The notes: generated by a model from the letters alone, not told the origin. DNA of 64,000 bases from Algicola sagamiensis DSM 14643 (GCF_000374485.1 NZ_KB894496.1:1-64000); one strand, 5' to 3'; shown: positions 54,555-63,075, counted from the stretch's first letter. A program made the numbers and translations.

Positions 54555-55922
54555 ATGTCATCAGAGCGTACTGAACAAGATCAGGCGTTAAGAGAAGGGA
54601 GTATCTTCAGGCTCTTTTTGCGCTACACCATTCCGACGATCGCCGCGATGGTCGTGACTGGCATTTACAGTGCAATCGATGGGATGTTTATCGGTCATGT
54701 CCTTGGTGAAGATGGACTCGCGGCGATCATTCTTGGTTATCCAATTGGTGCTGTGCTTTATGCGGTTGGCTCCATGATTGGTATGGGTGGTGCAACACTG
54801 GTCTCGATATATTTAGGAGAAGAGAAAATAGCCAAAGCACGAAAGGTCATCGGCGTTTCGTTTAGTTTGTGTCTCGTTTTTTCTGTTTTATTGGCTGTTG
54901 TCGGAATCGGTGGTGGTGGGTGGTTGCTGAAATGGATTGGCGCAGAAGGAAAGGTGCTGACCATGGGGGTGGATTACCTGTTTTGGTATTTTGCGATGGG
55001 GGGATTTGCTGTCATTTCTATGGCTTTTACATCCATCCTTCGCAATGATGGTCAAGTAGCCATGGTGACTTGGATCTTGATTATCGGCGGGGTGATGAAT
55101 GTGATCCTCGACTGGTTATTTATTGTTGTCTTTCCTTACGAACTCTCCGGCGCTGCTGTCGCGACGATGCTTTCCCAGGCGATCACCGCCGTCCTTGCTT
55201 TGTCTCATTTCTTCTGGGGGAAAACCCGCTTAAGGCTCAGCTTGAAGACGCTATCTTTATGCTGGTCAACCAGCAAGGATATTTTAAGGTTGGGTTTTTC
55301 GAGCCTTCTGATGACTTTGTATATCTCCCTCGTTTTATTGTTTCACAGTAAAGCTTTTCTTTGGGTAGGGCAGTCGATCCATCTGGCTGCTTATAGTGTT
55401 GTTGGCTATATCGAGGCACTGTTTTATTTTGTTTTTCAAGGAATTGCACTTGGGATCCAGCCAATCACCAGTTTTAATACTGGGGCAGGGCTTCATCATC
55501 GTGTGAAACAAGTTCGAAATCTAGCATTTGCTGTCACGATATTCGTCTCTGGTCTGTCTATTTTTGTGCTTTATGCGTTTCCAGAATACGCCGTGCGGTT
55601 ATTCACTGGAGATAACCAAGCGCTTATCCCGCCGACACTTCATGGGATGACATTATATTTCTGGGGGATACCATTTGAAGGACTTGTCTTAGTTGGCGCA
55701 GCGTATTTTCAGTCAGTCAATCAAGTCAAAGATGCAAATATTTTGACGATGGGTAAAATTCTTCTTTTCCCAGTGGTTCTGGTTGGCATGGCTTCACAAT
55801 ATGCAGTAGATGGTGTTTGGCTGGCATTACCAATCTCCAGCGCTGTACTCGCATTGTGGATGCTATATGCCTTAAACCGTCAGGAAACAACCACCTTACC
55901 ACAAGCGCCACAGCAAGCGTGA
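54555..55922 (+). CDS. MATE-family multidrug/siderophore efflux transporter
   Basis: A GTG at 54549 is in frame, but the ATG at 54555 fits the AGAGGG ribosome-binding site better; the product is 455 residues with about 12 membrane segments. FLRYTIPTIAAMVVTGIYSAIDGMFIGHVLG is the family start, GYPIGAVLYAVGSMIGMGGA and the repeat of the same pattern in the second half are typical of the DinF/NorM fold. MATE pumps exchange Na+ or H+ for cationic drugs. Its place after the siderophore genes suggests export of the siderophore or protection, but the terminator in between weakens that link. Confidence 0.88.
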   Translation: MSSERTEQDQALREGSIFRLFLRYTIPTIAAMVVTGIYSAIDGMFIGHVLGEDGLAAIILGYPIGAVLYAVGSMIGMGGATLVSIYLGEEKIAKARKVIGVSFSLCLVFSVLLAVVGIGGGGWLLKWIGAEGKVLTMGVDYLFWYFAMGGFAVISMAFTSILRNDGQVAMVTWILIIGGVMNVILDWLFIVVFPYELSGAAVATMLSQAITAVLALSHFFWGKTRLRLSLKTLSLCWSTSKDILRLGFSSLLMTLYISLVLLFHSKAFLWVGQSIHLAAYSVVGYIEALFYFVFQGIALGIQPITSFNTGAGLHHRVKQVRNLAFAVTIFVSGLSIFVLYAFPEYAVRLFTGDNQALIPPTLHGMTLYFWGIPFEGLVLVGAAYFQSVNQVKDANILTMGKILLFPVVLVGMASQYAVDGVWLALPISSAVLALWMLYALNRQETTTLPQAPQQA

Positions 55923-56051
55923 TGAATGGTTCATGTCCGCTGATATCTGAATGATATAGGCGATCATTTCGTTTGATTTGTTCATTTTTTGTATTTGGTT
56001 TTCATTCAGTTTTGTCCTTTAGTATGTACCTCAGGTTTTTTACGTAGGTCA

Positions 56052-56720
56052 TGAAAAAGAACAAACTTGCATGTGTACTCCTTAGTTCTTCCATTTTCGT
56101 TGCTTGTGGCGGTGGTACTTTACTATGCATTCGACAAGCTTGATACACCACAGGTGCTTTCGAATCCGGTGGGTATGACTGCACCAAAGCTTTTTGGACA
56201 GGCAATGGCGGTGAGTGGGGACGGGAACACACTCATGATTGCAGACTCGCCGAGTGTGGTGGTTTATTCAAGAACTCTTACGAATGAGTGGCAACAAACA
56301 GCGCGTTTACCTGTTGATAAACGAGGTGCAATCAGCACACATCGGCTCAACGAAAAAGGAAACTTCCTCTTGGCTTCTTCTCTTCTTCTCAAGGCAGGAT
56401 TCGTACACACAGTGCGGATTTCCGGAAGATGGCAACCTTTAGTTTGGCAATTAAATATTAGGAAGTTAGATAAAATAGAACTTTTTCATTATTTCTGGTT
56501 ACTAATAAAAGGATTGTGGGAGAAGTATTAGCCGTAATGACTCAAATTACTTATTACTTAAGTGGTTTCTTGGATGTAATTTTTTCTTCATGCTTTTCCG
56601 GAAGATATTAATGGATTTGGCATATGAAGAAATTATATCAAGGCGGGGTCGTTATATATGAAAACTTTTGGAGCAGTATTCTGGGAGATCGTATTGGATT
56701 CTATATATCGAAATAATGTC
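56052..56720 (+). pseudogene. Frameshifted FG-GAP-type lipoprotein relic
   Basis: An ATG at 56052 starts a lipoprotein signal peptide (MKKNKLACVLLSSSIFVACGG) that runs into a stop after eight further codons. The next frame continues with TPQVLSNPVGMTAPKLFGQA, then MAVSGDGNTLMIADSPSVVV and YSRTLTNEWQQTARL. That is the FG-GAP/beta-propeller repeat pattern (FG..vA.SGDG.TL.V..), with a further, shifted GDRIGF-like unit near 56690. Codons after about 56380 no longer look coding. The gene is therefore inactivated by at least one frameshift. Intact relatives are surface lipoproteins. Confidence 0.55.
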
Positions 56721-56761
56721 CCCACTACTGGCCTCAATGTTTAAAATTCTGAGAGGTAAAT

Positions 56762-57580
56762 ATGTTTCCTATCCAAGGCTCGAATGTTGTCAGAGCTTCA
56801 ACTGAAAACCAACTTGATAGTATCAACAGAGTAACGGATGAGATTAGTAAAAAGCTAAGTGATCACCTTTCGTTTCAAAAAGAAGGTAGAACAACTTGGA
56901 ATGCTTGGGCTCCGGGAACAATGAATGGCTTTATGAAAGGCAGAGAATCGTCATCAGAGCAGTCACAAAGATTTTCTCTACAGTTGGAGCATATCGAGAA
57001 ACTTTTAGATGCACCAGGTAATGATGGCATTGTTGGTATACAAGAAGCAAGCATGAAAGAAATTGATAGAATTAAAGATATCAAGCCTGCTTATCATCAA
57101 GCTATTGCTGCGAAAGCTGGACGAGAGAGTTTTGCGAACGTTATTTTTCTTGATACTAGTAAATACAGCCATCCCTCTGAGCCGTTACAGTTAAAGTCAA
57201 TTGATAACTTAGTGAGCAGGCATAAAGATCGACAAGGAAATGAGATAAGAAACGAGGGACGATATTTAGCGATTGAAGCAGATAGAAATATTGACGGTAA
57301 AAAAGAGCTTATTGTGAATGTTCACCTAACAAGTGGATTGAATTATAATCATATTAATCAAGCTTTTAAGGACATTATTGCTGAATTCCCAAACCATGAC
57401 ATTACCATATTAGGTGATGCAAATGCTGACTTGAGTAAAGCTCAGGTTGGTTTTCAAGAGCTAAACACCCATGAAAAAAGTGTCAGTCTGAGTACGAGTA
57501 CGGATGGGTGTCAGCTGTTTACAAATAATGGACCTACTAGGAAAACTACAGATTTTATTTTAGTAAGTAAAAACATTTAG
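56762..57580 (+). CDS. Endonuclease/exonuclease/phosphatase-fold protein lacking the final SDH motif
   Basis: The 272-residue protein has no signal peptide. Residues 1-60 are polar. EEP-family motifs follow: GIVGIQEA (Glu95), a central ILVNVHL-type strand (IVNVHLTSG, His188) and ILGDANAD (Asp219, Asn221). The chain ends at TTDFILVSKNI, which corresponds to the late D-x-x-L strand, so the last SDH block with the catalytic histidine is missing. The base composition is more AT-rich than its neighbours, suggesting recent acquisition. GAGG lies six bases upstream of the ATG. It could be a nuclease or phosphatase-like effector, or a truncated, inactive gene. Confidence 0.6.
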   Translation: MFPIQGSNVVRASTENQLDSINRVTDEISKKLSDHLSFQKEGRTTWNAWAPGTMNGFMKGRESSSEQSQRFSLQLEHIEKLLDAPGNDGIVGIQEASMKEIDRIKDIKPAYHQAIAAKAGRESFANVIFLDTSKYSHPSEPLQLKSIDNLVSRHKDRQGNEIRNEGRYLAIEADRNIDGKKELIVNVHLTSGLNYNHINQAFKDIIAEFPNHDITILGDANADLSKAQVGFQELNTHEKSVSLSTSTDGCQLFTNNGPTRKTTDFILVSKNI

Positions 57581-57607
57581 CCTTCTTCCATAAATCATTG
57601 AGCAATT

Positions 57608-57635
57608 AAAAAGAGGTGGCTTTTCGCTACCTCTT
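57608..57635 (-). terminator. Terminator of flgT
   Basis: Stem AAGAGGTGGC / GCTACCTCTT (one G-U pair) followed on the minus strand by TTTTT. It is 63 bases beyond the flgT stop and also follows the convergent EEP-like gene. Confidence 0.7.
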
Positions 57636-57697
57636 GCAAAGCTTTTAATACTCTTTAGAAGTCTGTGAATACTCAGAGTAATTCTTGATTCATAAGA

Positions 57698-58804
57698 TTA
57701 TTGATCCACAAGATAGTCACCAACCTGAACATTACCAAGAAACTTACTTCCTACTGTCCGAGCAATTGCGGTGTTTGTGTAGACCTGTTCAATCTCAAAT
57801 TCTTTATTCGTTGTAATATGTCGTGGCAATTTTTTGCCTTCATGGTCAATAAAGTCGGCATTATGCATCAGGTAGAGTAGCTGACCCTTATTGACGCCAT
57901 GAATCGATCCTAAATCAATACTGACTCGGTTGTTTGCCAAGACTTTAAGAACGGTTCCGCGAATGGACTGACACATCAAGACATCATCGACACCACGGAT
58001 CGTGTTTTCGACACTGCGGGTGATCTCGCGGCCATACGCAGAATTCCAAAAAGCACCACTGCGTAAATCGATATTGCTATAGATATCCTGAGTCCAAGGT
58101 GCGCGGCCGGAAAATTGTTGATTAAAGATCACTTCTTCGGAATCATGAGGCATCATGGAAACAGTCATCCGGAAAAAACGATCATATTTTTTATCCTGCC
58201 ATATATACCACTTGTTCGTTTCTTCTTTATCCAGGCTGATGTCATCGATGGTAAACCTCAAGCGATAACTGGCTGCTGGATAATGCTTCGGATTGAGTAG
58301 TACGGCATACTTTGCGAATTGGCGAAACTGTTCTGTTATCGCATTGCCTAGATATTTGGGTAGGCTAAACAGGTTGCCTACACGAGCTTGCTCGCGGTTT
58401 GCCAGGTGAATGGATTCAATGGAAACCGTTTTTTTAAACTCTTGGGAGCGGCAAAGTCTCTCTTCGGGGAAAATATCCGTCTGGATAGTAATTTGATACA
58501 AGTCCTCAGAATAGGTTTCATGTAATACCTGAAAATCCCGCACACTCCCAAAAGAGCGAACTTCCAGCGTATCCTGTGTGAGCAGACCATTCGTCACTTC
58601 CTGAAGAGATGTGACAGACGCACCAGCAAGTAATAAAGCTTGCTTAAAGGCATCGCGGATCGCTTTTTCCCGGGCAGTTTCTTTATCACCATCGTAGATG
58701 ATGGCTTCCCCTGTTGTTTCATACCACTCGGCAGAAGCTGAATAACTCACGAAGCTGAACAACAGAACCAATAGGGCAGGCATAAGCGAACTGCGACAAT
58801 TCAT
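57698..58804 (-). CDS. flgT: Flagellar H-ring/assembly protein FlgT
   Basis: A longer frame reaches 58963, but the ATG at 58804 has GAGGAG upstream and starts a signal peptide (MNCRSSLMPALLVLLFSFVSYSASA); this gives 368 residues. The mature protein begins EWYETTGEAIIYDGDKETAREKAIRDAFKQALLLAGA, the FlgT N-terminal domain. The middle and C-terminal domains follow (QSIRGTVLKVLANNRVSIDLGSIHGVNKGQLL near the end). In Vibrio FlgT builds the H ring around the LP ring and anchors MotX/MotY. It is divergent from flgP with a 136-base shared promoter region that contains a candidate sigma-54 site. Confidence 0.92.
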   Translation of the reverse strand: MNCRSSLMPALLVLLFSFVSYSASAEWYETTGEAIIYDGDKETAREKAIRDAFKQALLLAGASVTSLQEVTNGLLTQDTLEVRSFGSVRDFQVLHETYSEDLYQITIQTDIFPEERLCRSQEFKKTVSIESIHLANREQARVGNLFSLPKYLGNAITEQFRQFAKYAVLLNPKHYPAASYRLRFTIDDISLDKEETNKWYIWQDKKYDRFFRMTVSMMPHDSEEVIFNQQFSGRAPWTQDIYSNIDLRSGAFWNSAYGREITRSVENTIRGVDDVLMCQSIRGTVLKVLANNRVSIDLGSIHGVNKGQLLYLMHNADFIDHEGKKLPRHITTNKEFEIEQVYTNTAIARTVGSKFLGNVQVGDYLVDQ

Positions 58805-58895
58805 AATTTTGACTCCTCTCTCATTGGTCTGGTTTATGCATTTCCTATACCAATTTAAAAGTTTTTCATCATTAAACATTTTTCGGCCCGAAATT

Positions 58896-58911
58896 TGCTT
58901 TGAAAATGCCA
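58896..58911 (-). promoter_or_regulatory. Candidate sigma-54 promoter of flgT
   Basis: On the minus strand TGGCATTTTCAAAGCA has GG and GC separated by 10 bases, the spacing required for RpoN (TGGCACG-N4-TTGCW), but the -12 element is imperfect. It lies about 90 bases upstream of the flgT ATG. Many polar-flagellum genes of this group are RpoN-dependent. Confidence 0.4.
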
Positions 58912-58940
58912 TATGAAGAGTCATTGTTGTGGAGTATACA

Positions 58941-59423
58941 ATGTTAAAAGCGAAGCACCTCAATTTGTGGATAGTATTTTTGTCGATAGTTTTGATGCTG
59001 ACTCAATTGGTCGGATGTACACAGGTTTTTGATAAGCATGTGGAGTGGGAGCACGAAAAGCCAGATGAATATCCCATCTTACGCGCTGTTGGTTACGCAC
59101 CAATTCAAGAGCAGCGGGGGAATACGGATACGCAAAAACTGCTTAAAGCTATCCGAGCATCAAAACTGAATGCTTACCGAGAGCTGGCAGAACAGGTTTA
59201 TGGTCAGAAAATTGACGCAGATACAGAGTTGAGAGAATTGATCGTTCGTGATGAAAAACTCAAGGCTTCTGTTCGAGGTATTGTTCGGGGTGCGAAAGTG
59301 GTGAAAAGCTATGCCGTTGAAAATGTGTATACAACGGAGCTGGAACTCGACTTTCAACGTGTTTATGACATTTATGTCTCCACAGCTAGGCCGAAGAAAT
59401 TTAAGCGTGCGGTTTATTATTAG
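58941..59423 (+). CDS. flgP: LPP20-family flagellar lipoprotein FlgP
   Basis: The ATG at 58941 is preferred (TGGAG six bases upstream) over an in-frame GTG at 58929; the product is 160 residues. A lipobox LVGC is at about Cys25, so the protein is outer-membrane lipidated. The LPP20 domain shows LRAVGYAPIQEQRG, KLLKAIRASKLNAYRELAEQVYG and RGIVRGAKVVKSYAVENVYTTELEL, with the conserved RA.lxAyrelAe helix. FlgP forms the basal disk or outer-membrane ring around the flagellar motor. flgO, often next to it in Vibrio, is not present here; the next gene is flgN on the other strand. Confidence 0.9.
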   Translation: MLKAKHLNLWIVFLSIVLMLTQLVGCTQVFDKHVEWEHEKPDEYPILRAVGYAPIQEQRGNTDTQKLLKAIRASKLNAYRELAEQVYGQKIDADTELRELIVRDEKLKASVRGIVRGAKVVKSYAVENVYTTELELDFQRVYDIYVSTARPKKFKRAVYY

Positions 59424-59515
59424 GGGATCCTGATTCTTTGTGAGGGAAAGCCGCATGATCATTTAGAAATGAGCATGGCAATCTGAGAAAAAGTTCAACG
59501 AGAAATCGATCGATT

Positions 59516-59941
59516 TTAAGCTTTGACACCTTTATTGGAAGGATTGACCCTTGCTTTTCCTGCTTTATCGTAGGTCATGCCGCGTGTTCTGCCTTGTGCT
59601 TCGAGGAGCATGCTTTGCAGGCGGTTCATCATTTTTTGGTTTTCTTCTATCATGATGCCATTCACTTCGTTTTCTTCTTGGCAGTGCTGCATCTTGGCTT
59701 GTACATCAGAAATTTTGTCTTTGATTTCACCTTCAATGATGATGTCGCTTAAGAGGGGAGCGAGTGCTTGATCTTTGGTTTGAATTTGGTCCAGTAATAC
59801 GATTTTGTTTTGAATGGCTTCTTCGAGAAGCTCGACTTCACGAGAAATGATTTTTTCCCGTTCTAAAATGAGCAACTCGCCCAATTGTGTCAATTGTGCG
59901 AGTTGTTCGTCTAACAATCTGAGAATGGCTGTACTATTCAT
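59516..59941 (-). CDS. flgN: Flagellar export chaperone FlgN
   Basis: The 141-residue, all-helical, acidic protein fits FlgN: MNSTAILRLLDEQLAQLTQLGELLILEREKIISREV, then a Leu/Gln-rich helical body and a basic C-terminal tail with TYDKAGKARV-type ending (TRGMTYDKAGKARVNPS). FlgN binds the hook-filament junction proteins FlgK and FlgL and delivers them for export. The gene starts 4 bases after flgM ends, so the two are co-translated. Its own sequence is typical of the weakly conserved family; position next to flgM and flgA decides the name. Confidence 0.88.
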   Translation of the reverse strand: MNSTAILRLLDEQLAQLTQLGELLILEREKIISREVELLEEAIQNKIVLLDQIQTKDQALAPLLSDIIIEGEIKDKISDVQAKMQHCQEENEVNGIMIEENQKMMNRLQSMLLEAQGRTRGMTYDKAGKARVNPSNKGVKA

Positions 59942-59944
59942 TGC

Positions 59945-60268
59945 TTATTCAAAAAGGTCCTTTTCGAACTGAGCGATCTTCGCTGCTAGTCGTTCAGGGT
60001 TAATTGAGTAATTACCTTCAGCGATTGCCTTTTTGATATTGGCAACTTTTTCTTGATTCACTGTCGGTGCATCATTTGCTTTTTGCTGTAACTTCGTCAA
60101 CTGTTGTGCATTTGGCGTCAACGAGACAGAATCCTGGCGCGGAGCGCTTGGCGCCTGCTGTGACTGTTGTTGCACATTTTGTTGTTGAGCCTGTTTTTGC
60201 TCAGCCTTATTGTTCGCAACTTGTTGCGAATTTTGGCCTGTATTCAACTGATTGATATTTATAGCCAT
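59945..60268 (-). CDS. flgM: Anti-sigma-28 factor FlgM
   Basis: The ATG at 60268 (MAININQLNTG) is preferred over a non-ATG start at 60283, with GGAG upstream; the product is 107 residues. It has a Gln/Asn-rich, disordered N-terminal half. The C-terminal FliA-binding part is DSVSLTPNAQQLTKLQQKA, VANIKKAIAEGNYSINPERLAAKI, the family hallmark. FlgM holds FliA inactive until it is exported through the finished hook. A near-consensus FliA promoter lies just upstream, giving the usual feedback loop. Confidence 0.95.
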   Translation of the reverse strand: MAININQLNTGQNSQQVANNKAEQKQAQQQNVQQQSQQAPSAPRQDSVSLTPNAQQLTKLQQKANDAPTVNQEKVANIKKAIAEGNYSINPERLAAKIAQFEKDLFE

Positions 60269-60310
60269 TGTTACGTACTCCACTACTCAGATCGTATTTA
60301 CTGTGATTTC

Positions 60311-60337
60311 TTAACGGCACCAAAACAAAAAACTTTA
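60311..60337 (-). promoter_or_regulatory. FliA (sigma-28) promoter of flgM-flgN
   Basis: On the minus strand TAAAGTTT, 11 bases, GCCGTTAA matches the enterobacterial FliA consensus TAAAGTTT-N11-GCCGATAA in 15 of 16 positions. It ends 42 bases before the flgM start codon and lies in the flgA-flgM gap, so flgM and flgN can be transcribed apart from flgA. Confidence 0.9.
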
Positions 60338-60359
60338 GTCTTTTTTAAAATTTCTTGTA

Positions 60360-61085
60360 TTAAATTTTCACTTGAACGATCCCAGGGGCTAGAACAATAG
60401 CGTTTACTTTACGACCAGAACGTGAGTTCTGGACATAGACGGATTCGCCTTTCGTCCCATCACCAAGAGCTTTACCTGAAACCTTTACACTAAATTTAGC
60501 ATTTCCAGCAATAATTGTAACGCTTTCTCCCTTACAAACAAGGCAGATATCCTTCATCGTGATTGGCTTGCCATGGGGAAGGCGTCGCTTTGTTTTCGCA
60601 CCAATGAGTAAATTCGGGTCCGTAATCGGGCTTGCACGCATCGACATTTTATCAATAGGGGTGAGTATTAAATGATTTGAGCTGATTATTTCGCCACGAC
60701 TCAACATGGTTTTTGTCGTTAATGTGTGAACCATCCAGCGTAGCTTGACGGTAATATACAGATACCATTTTGGTGTTGCTGGGCAAGTTACTTTTAAAGT
60801 AATTTTTTGCTGGATTTTCGATGTTTTTCCAGATTGCTGAAACAAAAACTTCTCACAATTGGGGAGTTTTATCCGGCTATCAATTGGGTAAACCTGGGCT
60901 TCGACTTTCTGGTCGGGTGAAAGTGTGGATAATAAGTCTTGATAAATAAATTCAGAGGCACTTGAAACAAGGTTTTGTTTTATTTCATTAAAATTTGTAG
61001 CTTGGCCAGGAATTGCTATAATGCCACCCCCCAGAATAAGGGTGAGTCGAATCAAAATGAAGAAGTGTTTTTTCAGGTTACCCAT
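60360..61085 (-). CDS. flgA: Flagellar P-ring assembly chaperone FlgA
   Basis: The 241-residue protein has a signal peptide (MGNLKKHFFILIRLTLILGGGIIAIPGQA) and is periplasmic. The C-terminal SAF-type domain has VKLRWMVHTLTTKTMLSRGEIISSNHL, then KTKRRLPHGKPIT and GKSVTI-type strands ending in KVSGKALGDGTKGESVYVQNSRSGRKV, all typical of FlgA. FlgA helps FlgI assemble into the P ring. It is divergent from cheV and the first gene of the flgA-flgM-flgN set. Confidence 0.94.
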   Translation of the reverse strand: MGNLKKHFFILIRLTLILGGGIIAIPGQATNFNEIKQNLVSSASEFIYQDLLSTLSPDQKVEAQVYPIDSRIKLPNCEKFLFQQSGKTSKIQQKITLKVTCPATPKWYLYITVKLRWMVHTLTTKTMLSRGEIISSNHLILTPIDKMSMRASPITDPNLLIGAKTKRRLPHGKPITMKDICLVCKGESVTIIAGNAKFSVKVSGKALGDGTKGESVYVQNSRSGRKVNAIVLAPGIVQVKI

Positions 61086-61263
61086 TTTTTGCCTGTTTTG
61101 ACTATGCTTAATCTAATAAACAAGGTTTCATTCACGCGTCAGTTTATCCTTTAAGGACAATACGCGTACTTATTCCATCGTATCAGCCAGTAGGAATTCG
61201 GTTGATAAGAAAGACAATAATGTGGCAAGCAAGAAACGTTCCTAAATGACGCCGGAGTGAGAA

Positions 61264-62193
61264 ATGTCGAGTATCTTAGACTCAGTAAATCAGCGAACAC
61301 AACTGGTTGGGGCCAACCGACTCGAGCTTTTGTTATTTCGCCTGAGTGGAAGACAGCGCTTTGGGATTAACGTCTTTAAGGTGCGTGAGGTTCTACAATG
61401 TCCCCAATTGACCATCTTACCGAAGCGTCATCCTTATGTAAGAGGAATTGCCCATATTCGTGGACAAACGATTTCGGTCATTGATTTGAATTTGGCTGTG
61501 GGTGGTTCCTGTACTGAAGATTTGACGGATAGCTTTGTCATAATTGCTGAATATAACCGATCAGCCCAAGGCTTCCTTGTTCATTCTGTTGAACGTATTA
61601 TTAATATGAACTGGGGCGCAATCATGCCGCCACCCCAAGGCTCTGGCCGTTCCAGCTATTTGACAGCTGTCACGGAAGTTGATGAAGAGCTTGTTGAGAT
61701 CCTGGATGTTGAGAAAATTCTTGAAGAAATTGATCCATCTGATTCCGGCCTTTCTGAAGAAGTCGCCACAGAGCTGAGTGATGAGCCTGTGACCGAAAAA
61801 CTGATTCTGATTGCGGATGATTCAGCAGTGGCACGTTCGCAAGTGAAAAGAGCTTTAGAACCACTTGGCTTCCATATGGAGCTTGTTAAAAATGGTCGGG
61901 AAGCATTGGATTTTCTAAAAGAAATTTCAGGTGACTGTCAAAAATCCGTCACTGAAAAAGTTGGGTTACTGATTTCGGATATTGAAATGCCGGAGATGGA
62001 TGGTTATACATTAACGGCAGAAGTTAAAGCAGATCCAATTTTGAATCCACTTCATGTCATCCTCCATACTTCTTTAAGTGGTGTTTTTAATCATGCAATG
62101 GTAGAAAAAGTAGGAGCGGACGACTTCATCGCGAAGTTCCAGCCTGATGAGTTGGCTGAAGCGGTGAAAAAATGGACGAGTGTCGATGATTAA
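61264..62193 (+). CDS. cheV: Chemotaxis coupling protein with receiver domain, CheV
   Basis: The 309-residue protein joins a CheW domain (about 15-160; FRLSGRQRFGINVFKVREVL, IRGQTISVIDLN) to a receiver domain (about 180-305; LILIADDSAVARSQVKRAL). The receiver's phosphorylation site is Asp239 in LISDIEMPEMDGYTL. CheV couples receptors to CheA and adapts signalling through phosphorylation. The gene is followed at 22 bases by cheR, the order seen in Vibrio and Shewanella. It is divergent from flgA, with a 178-base shared promoter region. Confidence 0.95.
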   Translation: MSSILDSVNQRTQLVGANRLELLLFRLSGRQRFGINVFKVREVLQCPQLTILPKRHPYVRGIAHIRGQTISVIDLNLAVGGSCTEDLTDSFVIIAEYNRSAQGFLVHSVERIINMNWGAIMPPPQGSGRSSYLTAVTEVDEELVEILDVEKILEEIDPSDSGLSEEVATELSDEPVTEKLILIADDSAVARSQVKRALEPLGFHMELVKNGREALDFLKEISGDCQKSVTEKVGLLISDIEMPEMDGYTLTAEVKADPILNPLHVILHTSLSGVFNHAMVEKVGADDFIAKFQPDELAEAVKKWTSVDD

Positions 62194-62214
62194 TAATTTT
62201 GGAGAATAATCTCT

Positions 62215-63051
62215 GTGGCAGCAAATAAGCGTCTCGATGAAGCTGAGTATAATCAGTTTCGAGATTTCCTAGAACAACAGTGCGGTATCGTTCTTGGAGA
62301 TAATAAGTTGTATCTTGTAAAAAGTCGCCTAGCTCCGCTTATGGCACGTTTTGATGTGCCGTCACTCTCTGAGTTAGTCCAAAAAACCTTGAGTCCATCT
62401 TCAAGGCAAATACGATCGGCTGTTATTGATGCAATGACAACGAACGAAACCTTATGGTTTCGAGATAACTATCCTTACGACTTACTCAAGAATAAGCTTT
62501 TTCCTGAATTGGAAGAAACGAAGCGTGGCAATGTCAAAATTTGGTCGGCAGCAAGCTCTTCGGGACAAGAACCTTATTCTATCTGTATGACGGCGGCAGA
62601 ATACAAAGCCTCTAAACCAGGTAGTCCACTCAATGTCAGTGTCCTTGGGACAGATATTTCCAATGCGATGCTGGATCATTGTAAAGGGGCTGAATATGAT
62701 GGGCTAGCACTTGCACGTGGTCTCTCGACAGAACGACGAGATAAATTCTTTGAAGATTCGGAAAATGGAATGATGCGTGTGAAACGCGAAATTCGTACGA
62801 TGGCAAACTTTCGTCATATGAATCTTCTGGACAGTTACACGTTACTTGGCAAATTTGACATCATCTTTTGCCGAAACGTCCTGATCTACTTTTCTCAGGA
62901 AGTGAAAGCGCAAATCCTCAGTCAATTTGCGCAGTCTTTGAATCCCAACGGATACCTTTTCCTTGGTGCCTCAGAATCCATGTCTGGGATCAGCGACGAT
63001 TACAACATGCTCCGCTGTAATCCAGGGATCGTTTATCAGAAAAAAAGTTAA
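62215..63051 (+). CDS. cheR: Chemotaxis protein methyltransferase CheR (GTG start)
   Basis: The 278-residue enzyme methylates glutamates of chemoreceptors with S-adenosylmethionine. The N-terminal helical domain contains LEQQCGIVLGDNKLYLVKSRL. The methyltransferase domain has WSAASSSGQEPYSICM (the SAM-binding loop) and KFDIIFCRNVLIYFSQE. The start is GTG at 62215, with GGAG upstream. It is co-transcribed with cheV. A C-G-rich hairpin follows. Confidence 0.94.
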   Translation: MAANKRLDEAEYNQFRDFLEQQCGIVLGDNKLYLVKSRLAPLMARFDVPSLSELVQKTLSPSSRQIRSAVIDAMTTNETLWFRDNYPYDLLKNKLFPELEETKRGNVKIWSAASSSGQEPYSICMTAAEYKASKPGSPLNVSVLGTDISNAMLDHCKGAEYDGLALARGLSTERRDKFFEDSENGMMRVKREIRTMANFRHMNLLDSYTLLGKFDIIFCRNVLIYFSQEVKAQILSQFAQSLNPNGYLFLGASESMSGISDDYNMLRCNPGIVYQKKS

Positions 63052-63058
63052 GCCAGTC

Positions 63059-63075
63059 GGGGGCATGACGCCCCC
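63059..63075. terminator. GC-rich hairpin after cheR
   Basis: GGGGGC / GCCCCC with a 5-base loop, eight bases past the cheR stop, followed by ATATTCCCTC and later TTTTATT. It is a candidate terminator with a weak T-run. Confidence 0.55.
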
